This document shows, in pieces, positions 44,201 to 51,944 of a stretch of 64,000 nt of DNA. The stretch is from the NCBI GenBank assembly GCA_035548495.1, contig DASZSV010000003.1, positions 62,001 to 126,000 on the forward strand. The letters run 5' to 3'. Position numbers and translations under genes: made by a program. Origin of the DNA: CAILZL01 sp035548495. GTDB taxonomy: Bacteria > Pseudomonadota > Gammaproteobacteria > Steroidobacterales > Steroidobacteraceae. The notes under the pieces were generated by a model. The model saw only the letters and a list, made by a program, of their open reading frames with translations, did no database searches and was not told the origin of the DNA. The first letter of the stretch is position 1; every line of letters begins with the position of its first letter.

Positions 44201-45016
44201 ATGACAGCATACGGCTTCAGTCTTCAGTCCAGTCAAGCAAATATCGTGACCAGCACCATTCAACTGTTTCCCGAGTTGGTTGCGCATCGCGGCAATGCGC
44301 ACGAGTTTCCGGAAAACACCCTGCCATCACTGCGTTCGGCGCTGGAGCTGGGTGCCAGATACATCGAATTCGATGTGCACATGAGTGCGGATCGTGTACC
44401 GGTGGTGATGCACGATGCCAACCTGAAACGTTGTGCAGGCATTGATCGCGACGCGCTGGAAATGACCTGGTCCGAACTGGGCATGATCAATGTCGGTGAA
44501 GCCGAGCGTTTCAGCGACCGTTACACGGACATCTGCATTCCCTCGCTGATACAGGTGGTGGAGTTGTTATCCGGTTTTCCTCAGGCCACGGCATTTGTCG
44601 AACTGAAGCGCGCGAGTATCAACAAGTATGGGCAGGATGTTTTTATCAGCCGGGTTTGCGAGATTCTCAAACCGGTGGCGGCGCAGGTAGTGATCATTTC
44701 ATTTGATCTGCCTGCGATTCATCACGTGCAGCGCAACAGCAATTACCGCGTCGGCTGGGTGTTGCCCGAATACAGTTCGCTGGCCAGCCTGAAGGCAGAA
44801 GCGACCGTGCCGCAGTTTCTGTTTTGTGATCATGAAAAATTGCCGGCCGACGGCTCACGCCTGTGGCGCGGGCCGTGGCAATGGGCGATATACGAAGTGA
44901 CTTCCATTGAACTGGCCACGCAATTGTTCGAACGCGGTGCGCCGCTGATTGAAACCATGGAAATTCGCAGTATGCTGCGGCAACTGCGCAATCTGAAACA
45001 GCGCAGCGCAGTGTGA
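44201..45016 (+). CDS. ugpQ: Glycerophosphodiester phosphodiesterase (UgpQ-like)
   Basis: A 271-residue cytoplasmic enzyme, with no signal peptide. The catalytic pattern is complete: His29-Arg30 in A-H-R-G, N-T at 39-40, Glu56 and Asp58 in Y-I-E-F-D-V-H, and His71 in V-M-H-D. It hydrolyses glycerophosphodiesters to glycerol-3-phosphate and an alcohol. Eighty-six bases later comes glpD, whose substrate is glycerol-3-phosphate, so the three genes form a route from membrane-lipid breakdown products to DHAP. Confidence 0.88.
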   Translation: MTAYGFSLQSSQANIVTSTIQLFPELVAHRGNAHEFPENTLPSLRSALELGARYIEFDVHMSADRVPVVMHDANLKRCAGIDRDALEMTWSELGMINVGEAERFSDRYTDICIPSLIQVVELLSGFPQATAFVELKRASINKYGQDVFISRVCEILKPVAAQVVIISFDLPAIHHVQRNSNYRVGWVLPEYSSLASLKAEATVPQFLFCDHEKLPADGSRLWRGPWQWAIYEVTSIELATQLFERGAPLIETMEIRSMLRQLRNLKQRSAV

Positions 45017-45102
45017 TACCAGCATCGCAATCAACAGCAACAACACTTGACTGAACAAACAACGTTGAGAGGGCTGCACATGATCATCGCGGACATGTCT
45101 GC

Positions 45103-46278
45103 ATGAGCCAGTACGATGTCGTGATCGTTGGTGCCGGAATTCATGGTGTGGGTGTGGCGCAGGCTGCGGCAGCGGCAGGCCAGAAAGTGTTGTTGCTGGA
45201 ACAAAGCGCGCCTGCCTATGGCACATCCAGCCGTTCCAGCAAATTAATTCATGGCGGCCTGCGCTATCTTGAAAGCGGGCAATTTCATCTGGTGCGTGAA
45301 AGTTTGCTGGAACGCGCACTGATGCTGAAGAATGCGCCAGAGCTGGTGCGTCTCAAGGCCTTTCACATTCCACTTTATAAAGACACGCGCCGCAAGCCAT
45401 GGCAAATCGCATTGGGATTGAGCATGTATGCCGTGCTCGGCGGTTTCAAGCGCGGTTGCCGCTTCGGCTTGATCAGCAGAGGTGAATGGTCGCAGCTCGA
45501 TGGATTGAGAACCGGCCAGCTAAAAGCCGTGTTCCGTTACTACGATGGTCAAACCGACGATGCATTGCTGACACGCTCGGTGCTGAAGTCGGCAGAACGA
45601 TTGGGTGCGGAGGCGCATATTCCGGCGAAGTTTCTGCATGCGGAATTGCATCGCGAGGGTGTGCGTATCAGTTATGCACAAGTGGATCGCACGGTGGACG
45701 TCGATGCAAAGGTGCTGGTGAATGCCGGTGGCCCGTGGGTCAACCACATCCTGCGTCTGGTGACACCGTCACTGCCCTTGCGTTTGATTGAACTGGTGCA
45801 AGGCACGCATCTGGTACTGCCCGGACAAGTAACACGCGGCATTTACTATGTGGAAAGTCCGCGCGATGGACGCGCCGTGTTTGTCATGCCGTGGTATGGC
45901 GAAACATTGATCGGCACCACCGAGACGCGTTATCGCGGTGATCCCGCTGAAGTAAAGCCGCTGCAAACCGAAATCAATTATCTGCTGCAGATCATGCGGC
46001 ATTATTTTCCGGATCGTCATTCGCGTGCGCAGGACATTGAACACAGCTTCGCCGGTGTGCGTGTGCTGCCTGCGGGCAGCGGTCATGCCTTTCATCGTCC
46101 ACGCGAAACCGTGCTGGATACGGATCGCAGCGACAAGCCACGGTTGATTTCGATTTTTGGCGGCAAGCTCACGGGTTGGCGTGCCACTGCCGAACAGGTG
46201 ATGCAGCGCATCGCGCCGTCGCTGCCGGTGCGTGAAGTGCGTGCGGATACACGCCACATCCAGTTGGTGCCGGAATAG
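45103..46278 (+). CDS. glpD: Glycerol-3-phosphate dehydrogenase, short form
   Basis: A 391-residue FAD enzyme. The dinucleotide motif VVIVGAGIHGVGVA lies at residues 6-19, R-S-S-K-L-I-H-G-G-L-R-Y-L near 45-57 is the DAO/GlpD signature, and I-F-G-G-K-L-T-G-W-R-A-T lies near the end. E. coli GlpD is about 500 residues; this protein lacks most of the C-terminal cap domain while keeping the FAD-binding part. The frame is intact, so this is probably a short subfamily, not a truncation. It oxidises glycerol-3-phosphate to DHAP and passes electrons to quinone. Confidence 0.85.
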   Translation: MSQYDVVIVGAGIHGVGVAQAAAAAGQKVLLLEQSAPAYGTSSRSSKLIHGGLRYLESGQFHLVRESLLERALMLKNAPELVRLKAFHIPLYKDTRRKPWQIALGLSMYAVLGGFKRGCRFGLISRGEWSQLDGLRTGQLKAVFRYYDGQTDDALLTRSVLKSAERLGAEAHIPAKFLHAELHREGVRISYAQVDRTVDVDAKVLVNAGGPWVNHILRLVTPSLPLRLIELVQGTHLVLPGQVTRGIYYVESPRDGRAVFVMPWYGETLIGTTETRYRGDPAEVKPLQTEINYLLQIMRHYFPDRHSRAQDIEHSFAGVRVLPAGSGHAFHRPRETVLDTDRSDKPRLISIFGGKLTGWRATAEQVMQRIAPSLPVREVRADTRHIQLVPE

Positions 46279-46285
46279 ATACATC

Positions 46286-47809
46286 ATGGATGATGTAGTA
46301 CGTGAAGAACGCAGGAATGCCGGTGTGCAAGATATCGCGCTTGCAGAAACCACTGCACCGGCTGCGCCTTCGCCGTTGTGGCTGGCACTCGATCAAGGCG
46401 GTCATGCCAGCCGCGCGATTGTGTTCGATGCACAGGGTCATGAAGTGATGCAGGCCTACGCACCCATCACCACGCGACATATTGACGAGCAACGCGTAGA
46501 GCATGATGCAGCGGAGATTCGCGATTCACTGTGCACCGTCATTGCCGATGTGGCGCATTCGCTGGGCAGCGATATTTCACGCATTAAAGCCGCCGGACTG
46601 GCTACACAGCGTTCCAGCATTGTGTGCTGGGATGCGCGCGATGGAACAGCATTGTCGCCGGTGTTGTCATGGCAGGACCGGCGCAACGCGGCGTTGACCG
46701 ATTCACTCAACGTACATCGCGACGAAATTCAATCGCTCACTGGACTGATGTTGTCACCGCATTACGGTGCCAGCAAATTACGCTGGTGTCTGGACGAATT
46801 GCCGGCCGTCAAATCAGCCTTGAAACAAGGACAGTTGCAATGCGGGCCGTTGGCCAGTTATCTGTTGCATGCATTGCTCGATGAACATCCGCATGTGGTT
46901 GACCCCGCCAATGCATCGCGGACACAACTGTGGTCACCGGCAAGTGGCGAATGGTCATCGCAGTTATTGCAATGGTTTGGTGTGCCGCGCGAAGTACTGC
47001 CGCAACCGGTGGCAACGCATCATCGTTATGGATCATTGCGCGTTGGCGATCATCCGGTGCCATTGATTGTTTGCACGGGTGATCAGGCTGCTGTGCCATT
47101 TGCAATGGGTGAACTGGACAGCAATGCCATTTATCTCAACATCGGTACCGGTGCATTCGCGCTGGCCCCCGTGCAGCATGATATTTCCAATGCAGCGCCG
47201 TTGTTGCGAAGCGTGCTGTTCTCCGATTCCACGCACATTCAGTTCGCACTGGAAGGCACGGTGAATGGCGCAGGCAGCGCACTGAGCTGGCTGGGAGAGC
47301 GCATTGCACTGGATGTGCAACGCGCACTGCCGTTGCTGCGGCGCTCGCAGGTACCGCCGCGGGTGCCGTTGTTCATCAATGGCGTGGGTGGGGTAGGTTC
47401 GCCGTACTGGTTGCCGCAGGTGACATCGACATTCGTCAATGATGAAAATCATGATGACCTTGCCGCATTGATTGCCGTGGTGGAAAGCATTGCTTTCCTC
47501 ATCGCCGACAATGTTGTCCTGATGCGCAAACATCTGCCGCAACTTGATTGTATCTTTGCTGGTGGCGGTGTTTCCGCCTGTGCCTACCTGTGTGAATGCA
47601 TTGCGTCGTTAAGCGGATTGCCCGTCACCGGTATTCAGGAGGCAGAGTTAACTGCAAAAGGACTGGCGTGGTTGATTGCAGACCGGCCGCCGCAGTGGCT
47701 GCGCATCAGCGCAACGATTCGTCATGCAGTTGTCACAGACCTTGCGCTGGAGGCGCGTTATCACCAATGGCAGCAACGGATGCAGTATCTCTGCATGCAA
47801 GCGCATTGA
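46286..47809 (+). CDS. FGGY-family carbohydrate kinase, glycerol kinase-like
   Basis: A 507-residue FGGY kinase. The start L-A-L-D-Q-G-G-H-A-S-R-A-I-V-F-D differs from the D-Q-G-T-T-S-S-R of glycerol kinase. The catalytic Asp is in C-T-G-D-Q-A-A-V-P-F, and the C-terminal A-G-G-G-V-S-A-C is typical. Glycerol kinase is the most likely activity given GlpD and UgpQ neighbours, but changes in the phosphate loop leave another polyol or sugar possible. It follows glpD by seven bases. The frame is open upstream within glpD; ATG 46286 is used. Confidence 0.8.
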   Translation: MDDVVREERRNAGVQDIALAETTAPAAPSPLWLALDQGGHASRAIVFDAQGHEVMQAYAPITTRHIDEQRVEHDAAEIRDSLCTVIADVAHSLGSDISRIKAAGLATQRSSIVCWDARDGTALSPVLSWQDRRNAALTDSLNVHRDEIQSLTGLMLSPHYGASKLRWCLDELPAVKSALKQGQLQCGPLASYLLHALLDEHPHVVDPANASRTQLWSPASGEWSSQLLQWFGVPREVLPQPVATHHRYGSLRVGDHPVPLIVCTGDQAAVPFAMGELDSNAIYLNIGTGAFALAPVQHDISNAAPLLRSVLFSDSTHIQFALEGTVNGAGSALSWLGERIALDVQRALPLLRRSQVPPRVPLFINGVGGVGSPYWLPQVTSTFVNDENHDDLAALIAVVESIAFLIADNVVLMRKHLPQLDCIFAGGGVSACAYLCECIASLSGLPVTGIQEAELTAKGLAWLIADRPPQWLRISATIRHAVVTDLALEARYHQWQQRMQYLCMQAH

Positions 47810-48013
47810 ATCGCCATTGTCCTGCGACCGCTTGATCATTACTTAACATCGCCGGTAATTTGACTCTGCATTCTGTGATGCAGTCATGCTCGTCTGCCAC
47901 ATTCAATGGGTTCAGGCTACAGCTTTGTGATGATTGCCCGATAGCAGTAGTACTGCGTTGCGCCCGGATGATGTGCGCGCGCCGCTACAATTGCCAGTCA
48001 TACGAGCCTGTAC
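47810..48013. other. Gap before the Hpt/response-regulator cluster
   Basis: Nothing is supported except possible promoter sequence for the signalling genes. The next 168 bases (48014-48181) hold a possible small ORF. Confidence 0.35.
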
Positions 48014-48181
48014 ATGAATGCATCAGTACTGTCCCTGCGCAAGGGCATGTCAAAAACAAGAGAAACAGTCAGCGCGACCGGACTCTCATCTGCGCTGGTC
48101 AATGGCGCCAGCCGTCATGTCATGGATGATGCAATCCGTGACACACAGTTTGATGTGACGCAGGACCAGCGGACTCATTGA
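48014..48181 (+). CDS. Possible 55-residue leader protein before Hpt
   Basis: An ORF from ATG 48014 whose stop TGA shares its last base with the Hpt start (TGATG), the typical form of translational coupling. The product starts M-N-A-S-V-L-S-L-R-K-G-M-S-K and is hydrophilic with no known domain. There is no obvious ribosome binding site. The stop-start overlap is the only strong argument. Confidence 0.3.
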   Translation: MNASVLSLRKGMSKTRETVSATGLSSALVNGASRHVMDDAIRDTQFDVTQDQRTH

Positions 48182-48531
48182 TGAGCAGTGATATGCAACT
48201 CGACAGGGAACAGCTTGCGACGCTGCGGTTACTGCGCAATGGCAAATTGCTTGGCAACCTGATTCGCACCTACCGCATGCAAACACCACAACAGTTGCTG
48301 GACATCCGGGCAGCACTGCAAGTGCGCGATACCGCCGGCGTTGCCCGCATCGCGCATTCACTCAAGTCGGCGAGTTTTGCGCTGGGTGCAATACAAATGG
48401 GCCGGATCAGCACGGTGCTCGAAAGCGCGGCGATGCAATGTGATGCTGATCAATGCGACCGGCTGGCGGTGGTGTTGCAGGAACATTTTGATACTGTGCT
48501 GCCGGACTTGATGCGCGAGGAACAGGCATGA
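48181..48531 (+). CDS. Hpt domain phosphotransfer protein
   Basis: A 116-residue single Hpt domain. The phosphorylatable His59 is in R-I-A-H-S-L-K-S-A-S, within the helical bundle. It would shuttle phosphate between a hybrid kinase and receivers. The stop overlaps the start of the downstream REC-PAS-GGDEF-EAL gene (ATGA), so the receiver of that protein is the likely partner. No kinase lies beside it. Confidence 0.88.
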   Translation: MSSDMQLDREQLATLRLLRNGKLLGNLIRTYRMQTPQQLLDIRAALQVRDTAGVARIAHSLKSASFALGAIQMGRISTVLESAAMQCDADQCDRLAVVLQEHFDTVLPDLMREEQA

Positions 48532-50684
48532 CACTGCACATCACCGAACGCGCCGGACTGGGCAGTATTCTCGTTGTTGACGACGACAACATGCTGCGGT
48601 TACTGATCGCCACAGTGCTGACTGACGTAGGCTACAACGTGGTAACTGCGGAAGATGGCGCCCAGGCACTGGAAGTGTTTGCCGAACACAACATCGACTG
48701 CGTCATTACCGATGTGATGATGCCGAAAATGAACGGCTTTGAACTCACCGCCGCCATCCGCATCATGCCGGGCGGTGAGCGCGTGCAGATTTTGTTCATG
48801 ACTGGTGTGGATGACTACGACTCCATCCAGCGTGCTTATGAAGCAGGTGCCAATGATTTTGCACTCAAGCGCATCAACCCATCATTGCTGGTTGAGCGAG
48901 TGCGCTTTCTTTTCAAGGCGCAACAGATGCAGGATGCGTTGCGATTGAGTGAACAACGCCTGTCCTATGCACAGCGTCTGGCGCAACTGGGACATTGGGA
49001 ACGCACGCTGGATGGCAAAACCGTTGCAGTTTCACCGGTGGTATGCGCGTTGCTGGAAGTGGGTGATGGCGCCGGACTGACCTGGGATACCTTGTGCGAA
49101 AAAGTACATCCTGACGATCTGCCCATGATTCAGCGTGAACTGCAACAGGCGATTGCACAGCACACGGTGTATCGCTTCGAGCATCGCTTCATGGGACGCA
49201 AGAATGTCATCAAGGTACTGCGTCATCAGGGTGAAGTGGTGGCTACCGATGTGCCCGGACAGTGGGTGGTGCGCAGCACGCTGCAAGATGTGACGGAGCG
49301 GCGTGCGCAGGAAGACCGCCTGCACTTTCTCGCATTCCACGATCCACTCACTTCATTGCCCAATCGCGAACTGGCATTGCGTGCGCTGGATTCCGTCATC
49401 TCCGATCATTCGCGTGAACACCAGCACATTGCGGTGTTCGCCGTCGGTCTCGATGATTTCAGCCGCATCAACAGTTCATTGGGACAGGCCGTGGGCGACA
49501 CCGTGCTGAAAACGGTGGGTGATCGTCTGCGTGCCCAGGTGCGCGATTCCGATCATGTACTGCGCACCGGTGAATTGCGTGAATTGAAAAATGGTTGTCT
49601 GGTGGCACGCACCGAAGGCGATCGTTTTTTATGTGTGGTGACCAATCTGCAACTCAGTGAAGCAGCCATCAGCATTGCCAAACGTTTGCAGCGAGCGGTG
49701 GCATCGCCGCTGGCACTGGGCGATGCCGAACTGACTTTGTCATCAACCATTGGCGTCAGCCTGTATCCGCATGATGGTTTGAATGCCACCGAACTTATTG
49801 ATCATGCTTTTGCCGCCTTGTTGCATGCCAAGGGACAAAAAGGCAGTTGCCAGTTTTTTGCTGCGGAAATCAGTGACCGTGCGCGCCAGCGCCTGACACT
49901 GGAAACCGAACTGCGGCATGCGCTGGAAGAACGCCAGTTCGAACTGTTTTATCAGCCACGCCTGCAACTGGCCGACAATCGTGTGCACGGCGCCGAAGCA
50001 CTGGTGCGCTGGCGTCATCCGGCGCGTGGCATGGTAAGCCCGGCTGATTTCATTCCATTGATGGAAGATATGGGATTGATTACGGCGCTGGGTAATCAGG
50101 TGATCGACATGGTGGCGCAACAGGTGACTCACTGGGCGCGGCTTGATCCTGATGAATTCCGCGTGTCATTCAACATCTCGCCATTGCAATTTCTCAACAG
50201 CGACGTGGTTGCCGAAGTGGATGCCGCGTTGAAGCGTCATCATGGACTGCACAAGTATCTTGAAGTGGAGATCACTGAAAGTGCCTTGCTCTCGCAGCCG
50301 GAACTTGTCAGCGCGACACTGCAGGCATTTCGTGAACGCGGTATTCGTGTGGCGCTGGATGATTTTGGCACCGGGTTTTCGTCACTGAGTTATCTGCGCA
50401 AACTGCCGCTGGATGTATTGAAAATCGACCGCAGCTTTATCAGTGACATTGGTGTGTCGCACAGCGGCACGACACTGGTGGATGCGATGCTGTTCATCGC
50501 ACAGGCGTTGGGACTGGATTGCGTTGCCGAAGGCGTGGAACTGGAGACGCAGCTTTCGTTTCTTGCTTCACAGCATTGCAAGGAAGTACAGGGTTATCTC
50601 ATTGCCAGACCCATGCCCGCCGGCGATTTTCTGCACTGGCGTCAGAAATGGAATGCAAAACAATGCATTCCCAAAACAGCATGA
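48528..50684 (+). CDS. Response regulator with PAS, degenerate GGDEF and EAL domains
   Basis: A 718-residue protein. The receiver (about 13-128) has phosphoacceptor Asp62 in T-D-V-M-M-P and a conserved Lys in F-A-L-K-R. A PAS-like region spans about 140-255. The GGDEF domain (about 260-430) is degenerate: the signature reads T-E-G-D-R-F, so cyclase activity is unlikely. The EAL domain (about 455-710) keeps A-E-A-L-V-R-W, F-N-I-S-P, E-I-T-E-S, D-D-F-G-T-G, K-I-D-R-S-F and A-E-G-V-E, so it should hydrolyse cyclic di-GMP. It is coupled to the Hpt gene. Confidence 0.9.
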   Translation: MTLHITERAGLGSILVVDDDNMLRLLIATVLTDVGYNVVTAEDGAQALEVFAEHNIDCVITDVMMPKMNGFELTAAIRIMPGGERVQILFMTGVDDYDSIQRAYEAGANDFALKRINPSLLVERVRFLFKAQQMQDALRLSEQRLSYAQRLAQLGHWERTLDGKTVAVSPVVCALLEVGDGAGLTWDTLCEKVHPDDLPMIQRELQQAIAQHTVYRFEHRFMGRKNVIKVLRHQGEVVATDVPGQWVVRSTLQDVTERRAQEDRLHFLAFHDPLTSLPNRELALRALDSVISDHSREHQHIAVFAVGLDDFSRINSSLGQAVGDTVLKTVGDRLRAQVRDSDHVLRTGELRELKNGCLVARTEGDRFLCVVTNLQLSEAAISIAKRLQRAVASPLALGDAELTLSSTIGVSLYPHDGLNATELIDHAFAALLHAKGQKGSCQFFAAEISDRARQRLTLETELRHALEERQFELFYQPRLQLADNRVHGAEALVRWRHPARGMVSPADFIPLMEDMGLITALGNQVIDMVAQQVTHWARLDPDEFRVSFNISPLQFLNSDVVAEVDAALKRHHGLHKYLEVEITESALLSQPELVSATLQAFRERGIRVALDDFGTGFSSLSYLRKLPLDVLKIDRSFISDIGVSHSGTTLVDAMLFIAQALGLDCVAEGVELETQLSFLASQHCKEVQGYLIARPMPAGDFLHWRQKWNAKQCIPKTA

Positions 50685-50724
50685 TAATGATTTGTCATGG
50701 GGTAATGATTCGCCCCGTGTTTTC

Positions 50725-51171
50725 TTATTTTGCCGGGCTGTGTTCTGCCGCTGCGCTGTTGCTTTGCGGCTCCGGCGTCAATTCGCGCTTTTCCGCAAAG
50801 TGCTGCACGGGTTCACCGCTCAGCACCTGCAATTCACCCTCGACAACGGCGCCCTGCGCGATGGCGACATGCTGGGCGGCAATGCGTCCTTCGATGCGTG
50901 CACTGCTGCGAATCTCCAGTTTTTTGCGGACCACGATGTCGCCCTTGATCTTGCCTGCGATGACTGCGTTGTCGCAATTCAATTGACCCAGCCAGGTGCC
51001 GGTGTCCGACAGCGTAAACAGCGCGCCGATTTCGCCATTGCCCATTACCGTGCCAGCAACGGCAAGATCGCCCGGACAATTCAGTTCACCGTCAATCCGG
51101 CTGCCCACGCCGATCAGCGATGGAGTGTTGACGTTGCGATCAAGCAGGCGGCGTTTGGGTGTGTCGTTCAT
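50725..51171 (-). CDS. Bactofilin
   Basis: A 148-residue polymer-forming cytoskeletal protein. The core DUF583 beta-helix repeats are seen in I-G-V-G-S-R-I-D-G-E-L-N, G-D-L-A-V-A-G-T-V, D-N-A-V-I-A-G-K-I-K-G-D-I and S-A-R-I-E-G-R-I. The short polar N-terminus and the Pro/Ser/Ala-rich C-terminus are typical. Bactofilins polymerise without nucleotide and scaffold cell-shape or motility proteins. It is convergent with the EAL-protein gene. Confidence 0.88.
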   Translation of the reverse strand: MNDTPKRRLLDRNVNTPSLIGVGSRIDGELNCPGDLAVAGTVMGNGEIGALFTLSDTGTWLGQLNCDNAVIAGKIKGDIVVRKKLEIRSSARIEGRIAAQHVAIAQGAVVEGELQVLSGEPVQHFAEKRELTPEPQSNSAAAEHSPAK

Positions 51172-51472
51172 GATGAGTGACCCGGAAAAAGTGGATTGAT
51201 GTACAGCGTAGGCGACGGTCCTGCATGTTAAATGACGAACCTGTATTTACGTAACCCGGATTGCACGCCATGGACAATATTTCGGCGAATCCCTGCGCTC
51301 GTGTCACCTCTGGACAAATGTTGTCACTCAATCTCCGCAGTGCGATGTTCAATCAAGCGCTGACGCGGTCATTAACTGTTTGATTTGCGGGGCATCAATC
51401 TTCATTGCCGGTTCTGGCACAAGGTTTGCTGCCAACTGGCAGGCGATAACGAATCCAGTTGCTGTCCGGGGT
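51172..51472. other. 301-bp gap; nothing clear
   Basis: A frame runs through part of it into the next gene from a TTG at 51380, but the sequence upstream of 51473 does not look coding. No repeat or hairpin stands out. Confidence 0.35.
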
Positions 51473-51760
51473 ATGGCCATGTTTGAAAACGAAGAGTCAG
51501 AAGTGATTGCGGTGGTATTGCCGCCGGACGCACCAATTTCGCCAGACAAGCTGCAAGACTTTGTTGCCACCGGCACCATGCTGCTGATCCGCCACGTTGA
51601 CGGCCGCATGTCACTGGAACCGGCCCGCCCGGAGGCAGCATGGGCAGAAAGGGCGCGTTCCGCAGGCGTTGTTTACAAAAGCCGTCCCATCCATGACCCA
51701 GTCTCCCGTGAGGTGCTGGGACACGAACTGGAGATGGTTGCACCCGCACTGCTGTGTTAG
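51473..51760 (+). CDS. Small acidic protein of unknown function
   Basis: A 95-residue protein starting M-A-M-F-E-N-E-E-S-E-V. It is mixed alpha/beta, cytoplasmic and has no recognised domain. Weak start signals; a second Met two codons later and a TTG at 51380 are alternatives. It is followed by tandem hairpins with a T run, supporting a transcribed unit that ends before gltB. Confidence 0.55.
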   Translation: MAMFENEESEVIAVVLPPDAPISPDKLQDFVATGTMLLIRHVDGRMSLEPARPEAAWAERARSAGVVYKSRPIHDPVSREVLGHELEMVAPALLC

Positions 51761-51787
51761 CGCTGTTGCGCTGATTGATCAGGTGTA

Positions 51788-51860
51788 GAACAGGGGATCG
51801 CAATCCTCCCCTGTTCGATTCTCCGCCGCCTGGCGTCTTCCCCGCCGGCGGCGTTTTTTT
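51788..51860 (+). terminator. Tandem hairpins with T run upstream of gltB
   Basis: The first hairpin is GAACAGGGG/CCCCTGTTC (51788-51796 with 51808-51816). The second is CGCCGCC/GGCGGCG (51824-51830 with 51847-51853), followed by TTTTTTT. The second is a standard rho-independent terminator for the small upstream gene. Confidence 0.75.
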
Positions 51861-51944
51861 CCGGTGATATGCAAAAAGGGCTTTAGCTAAAGCCGCAAGC
51901 CCCGTAAACTGATCAACCCCGAATCAGTTACCGGTAGTATCCTG

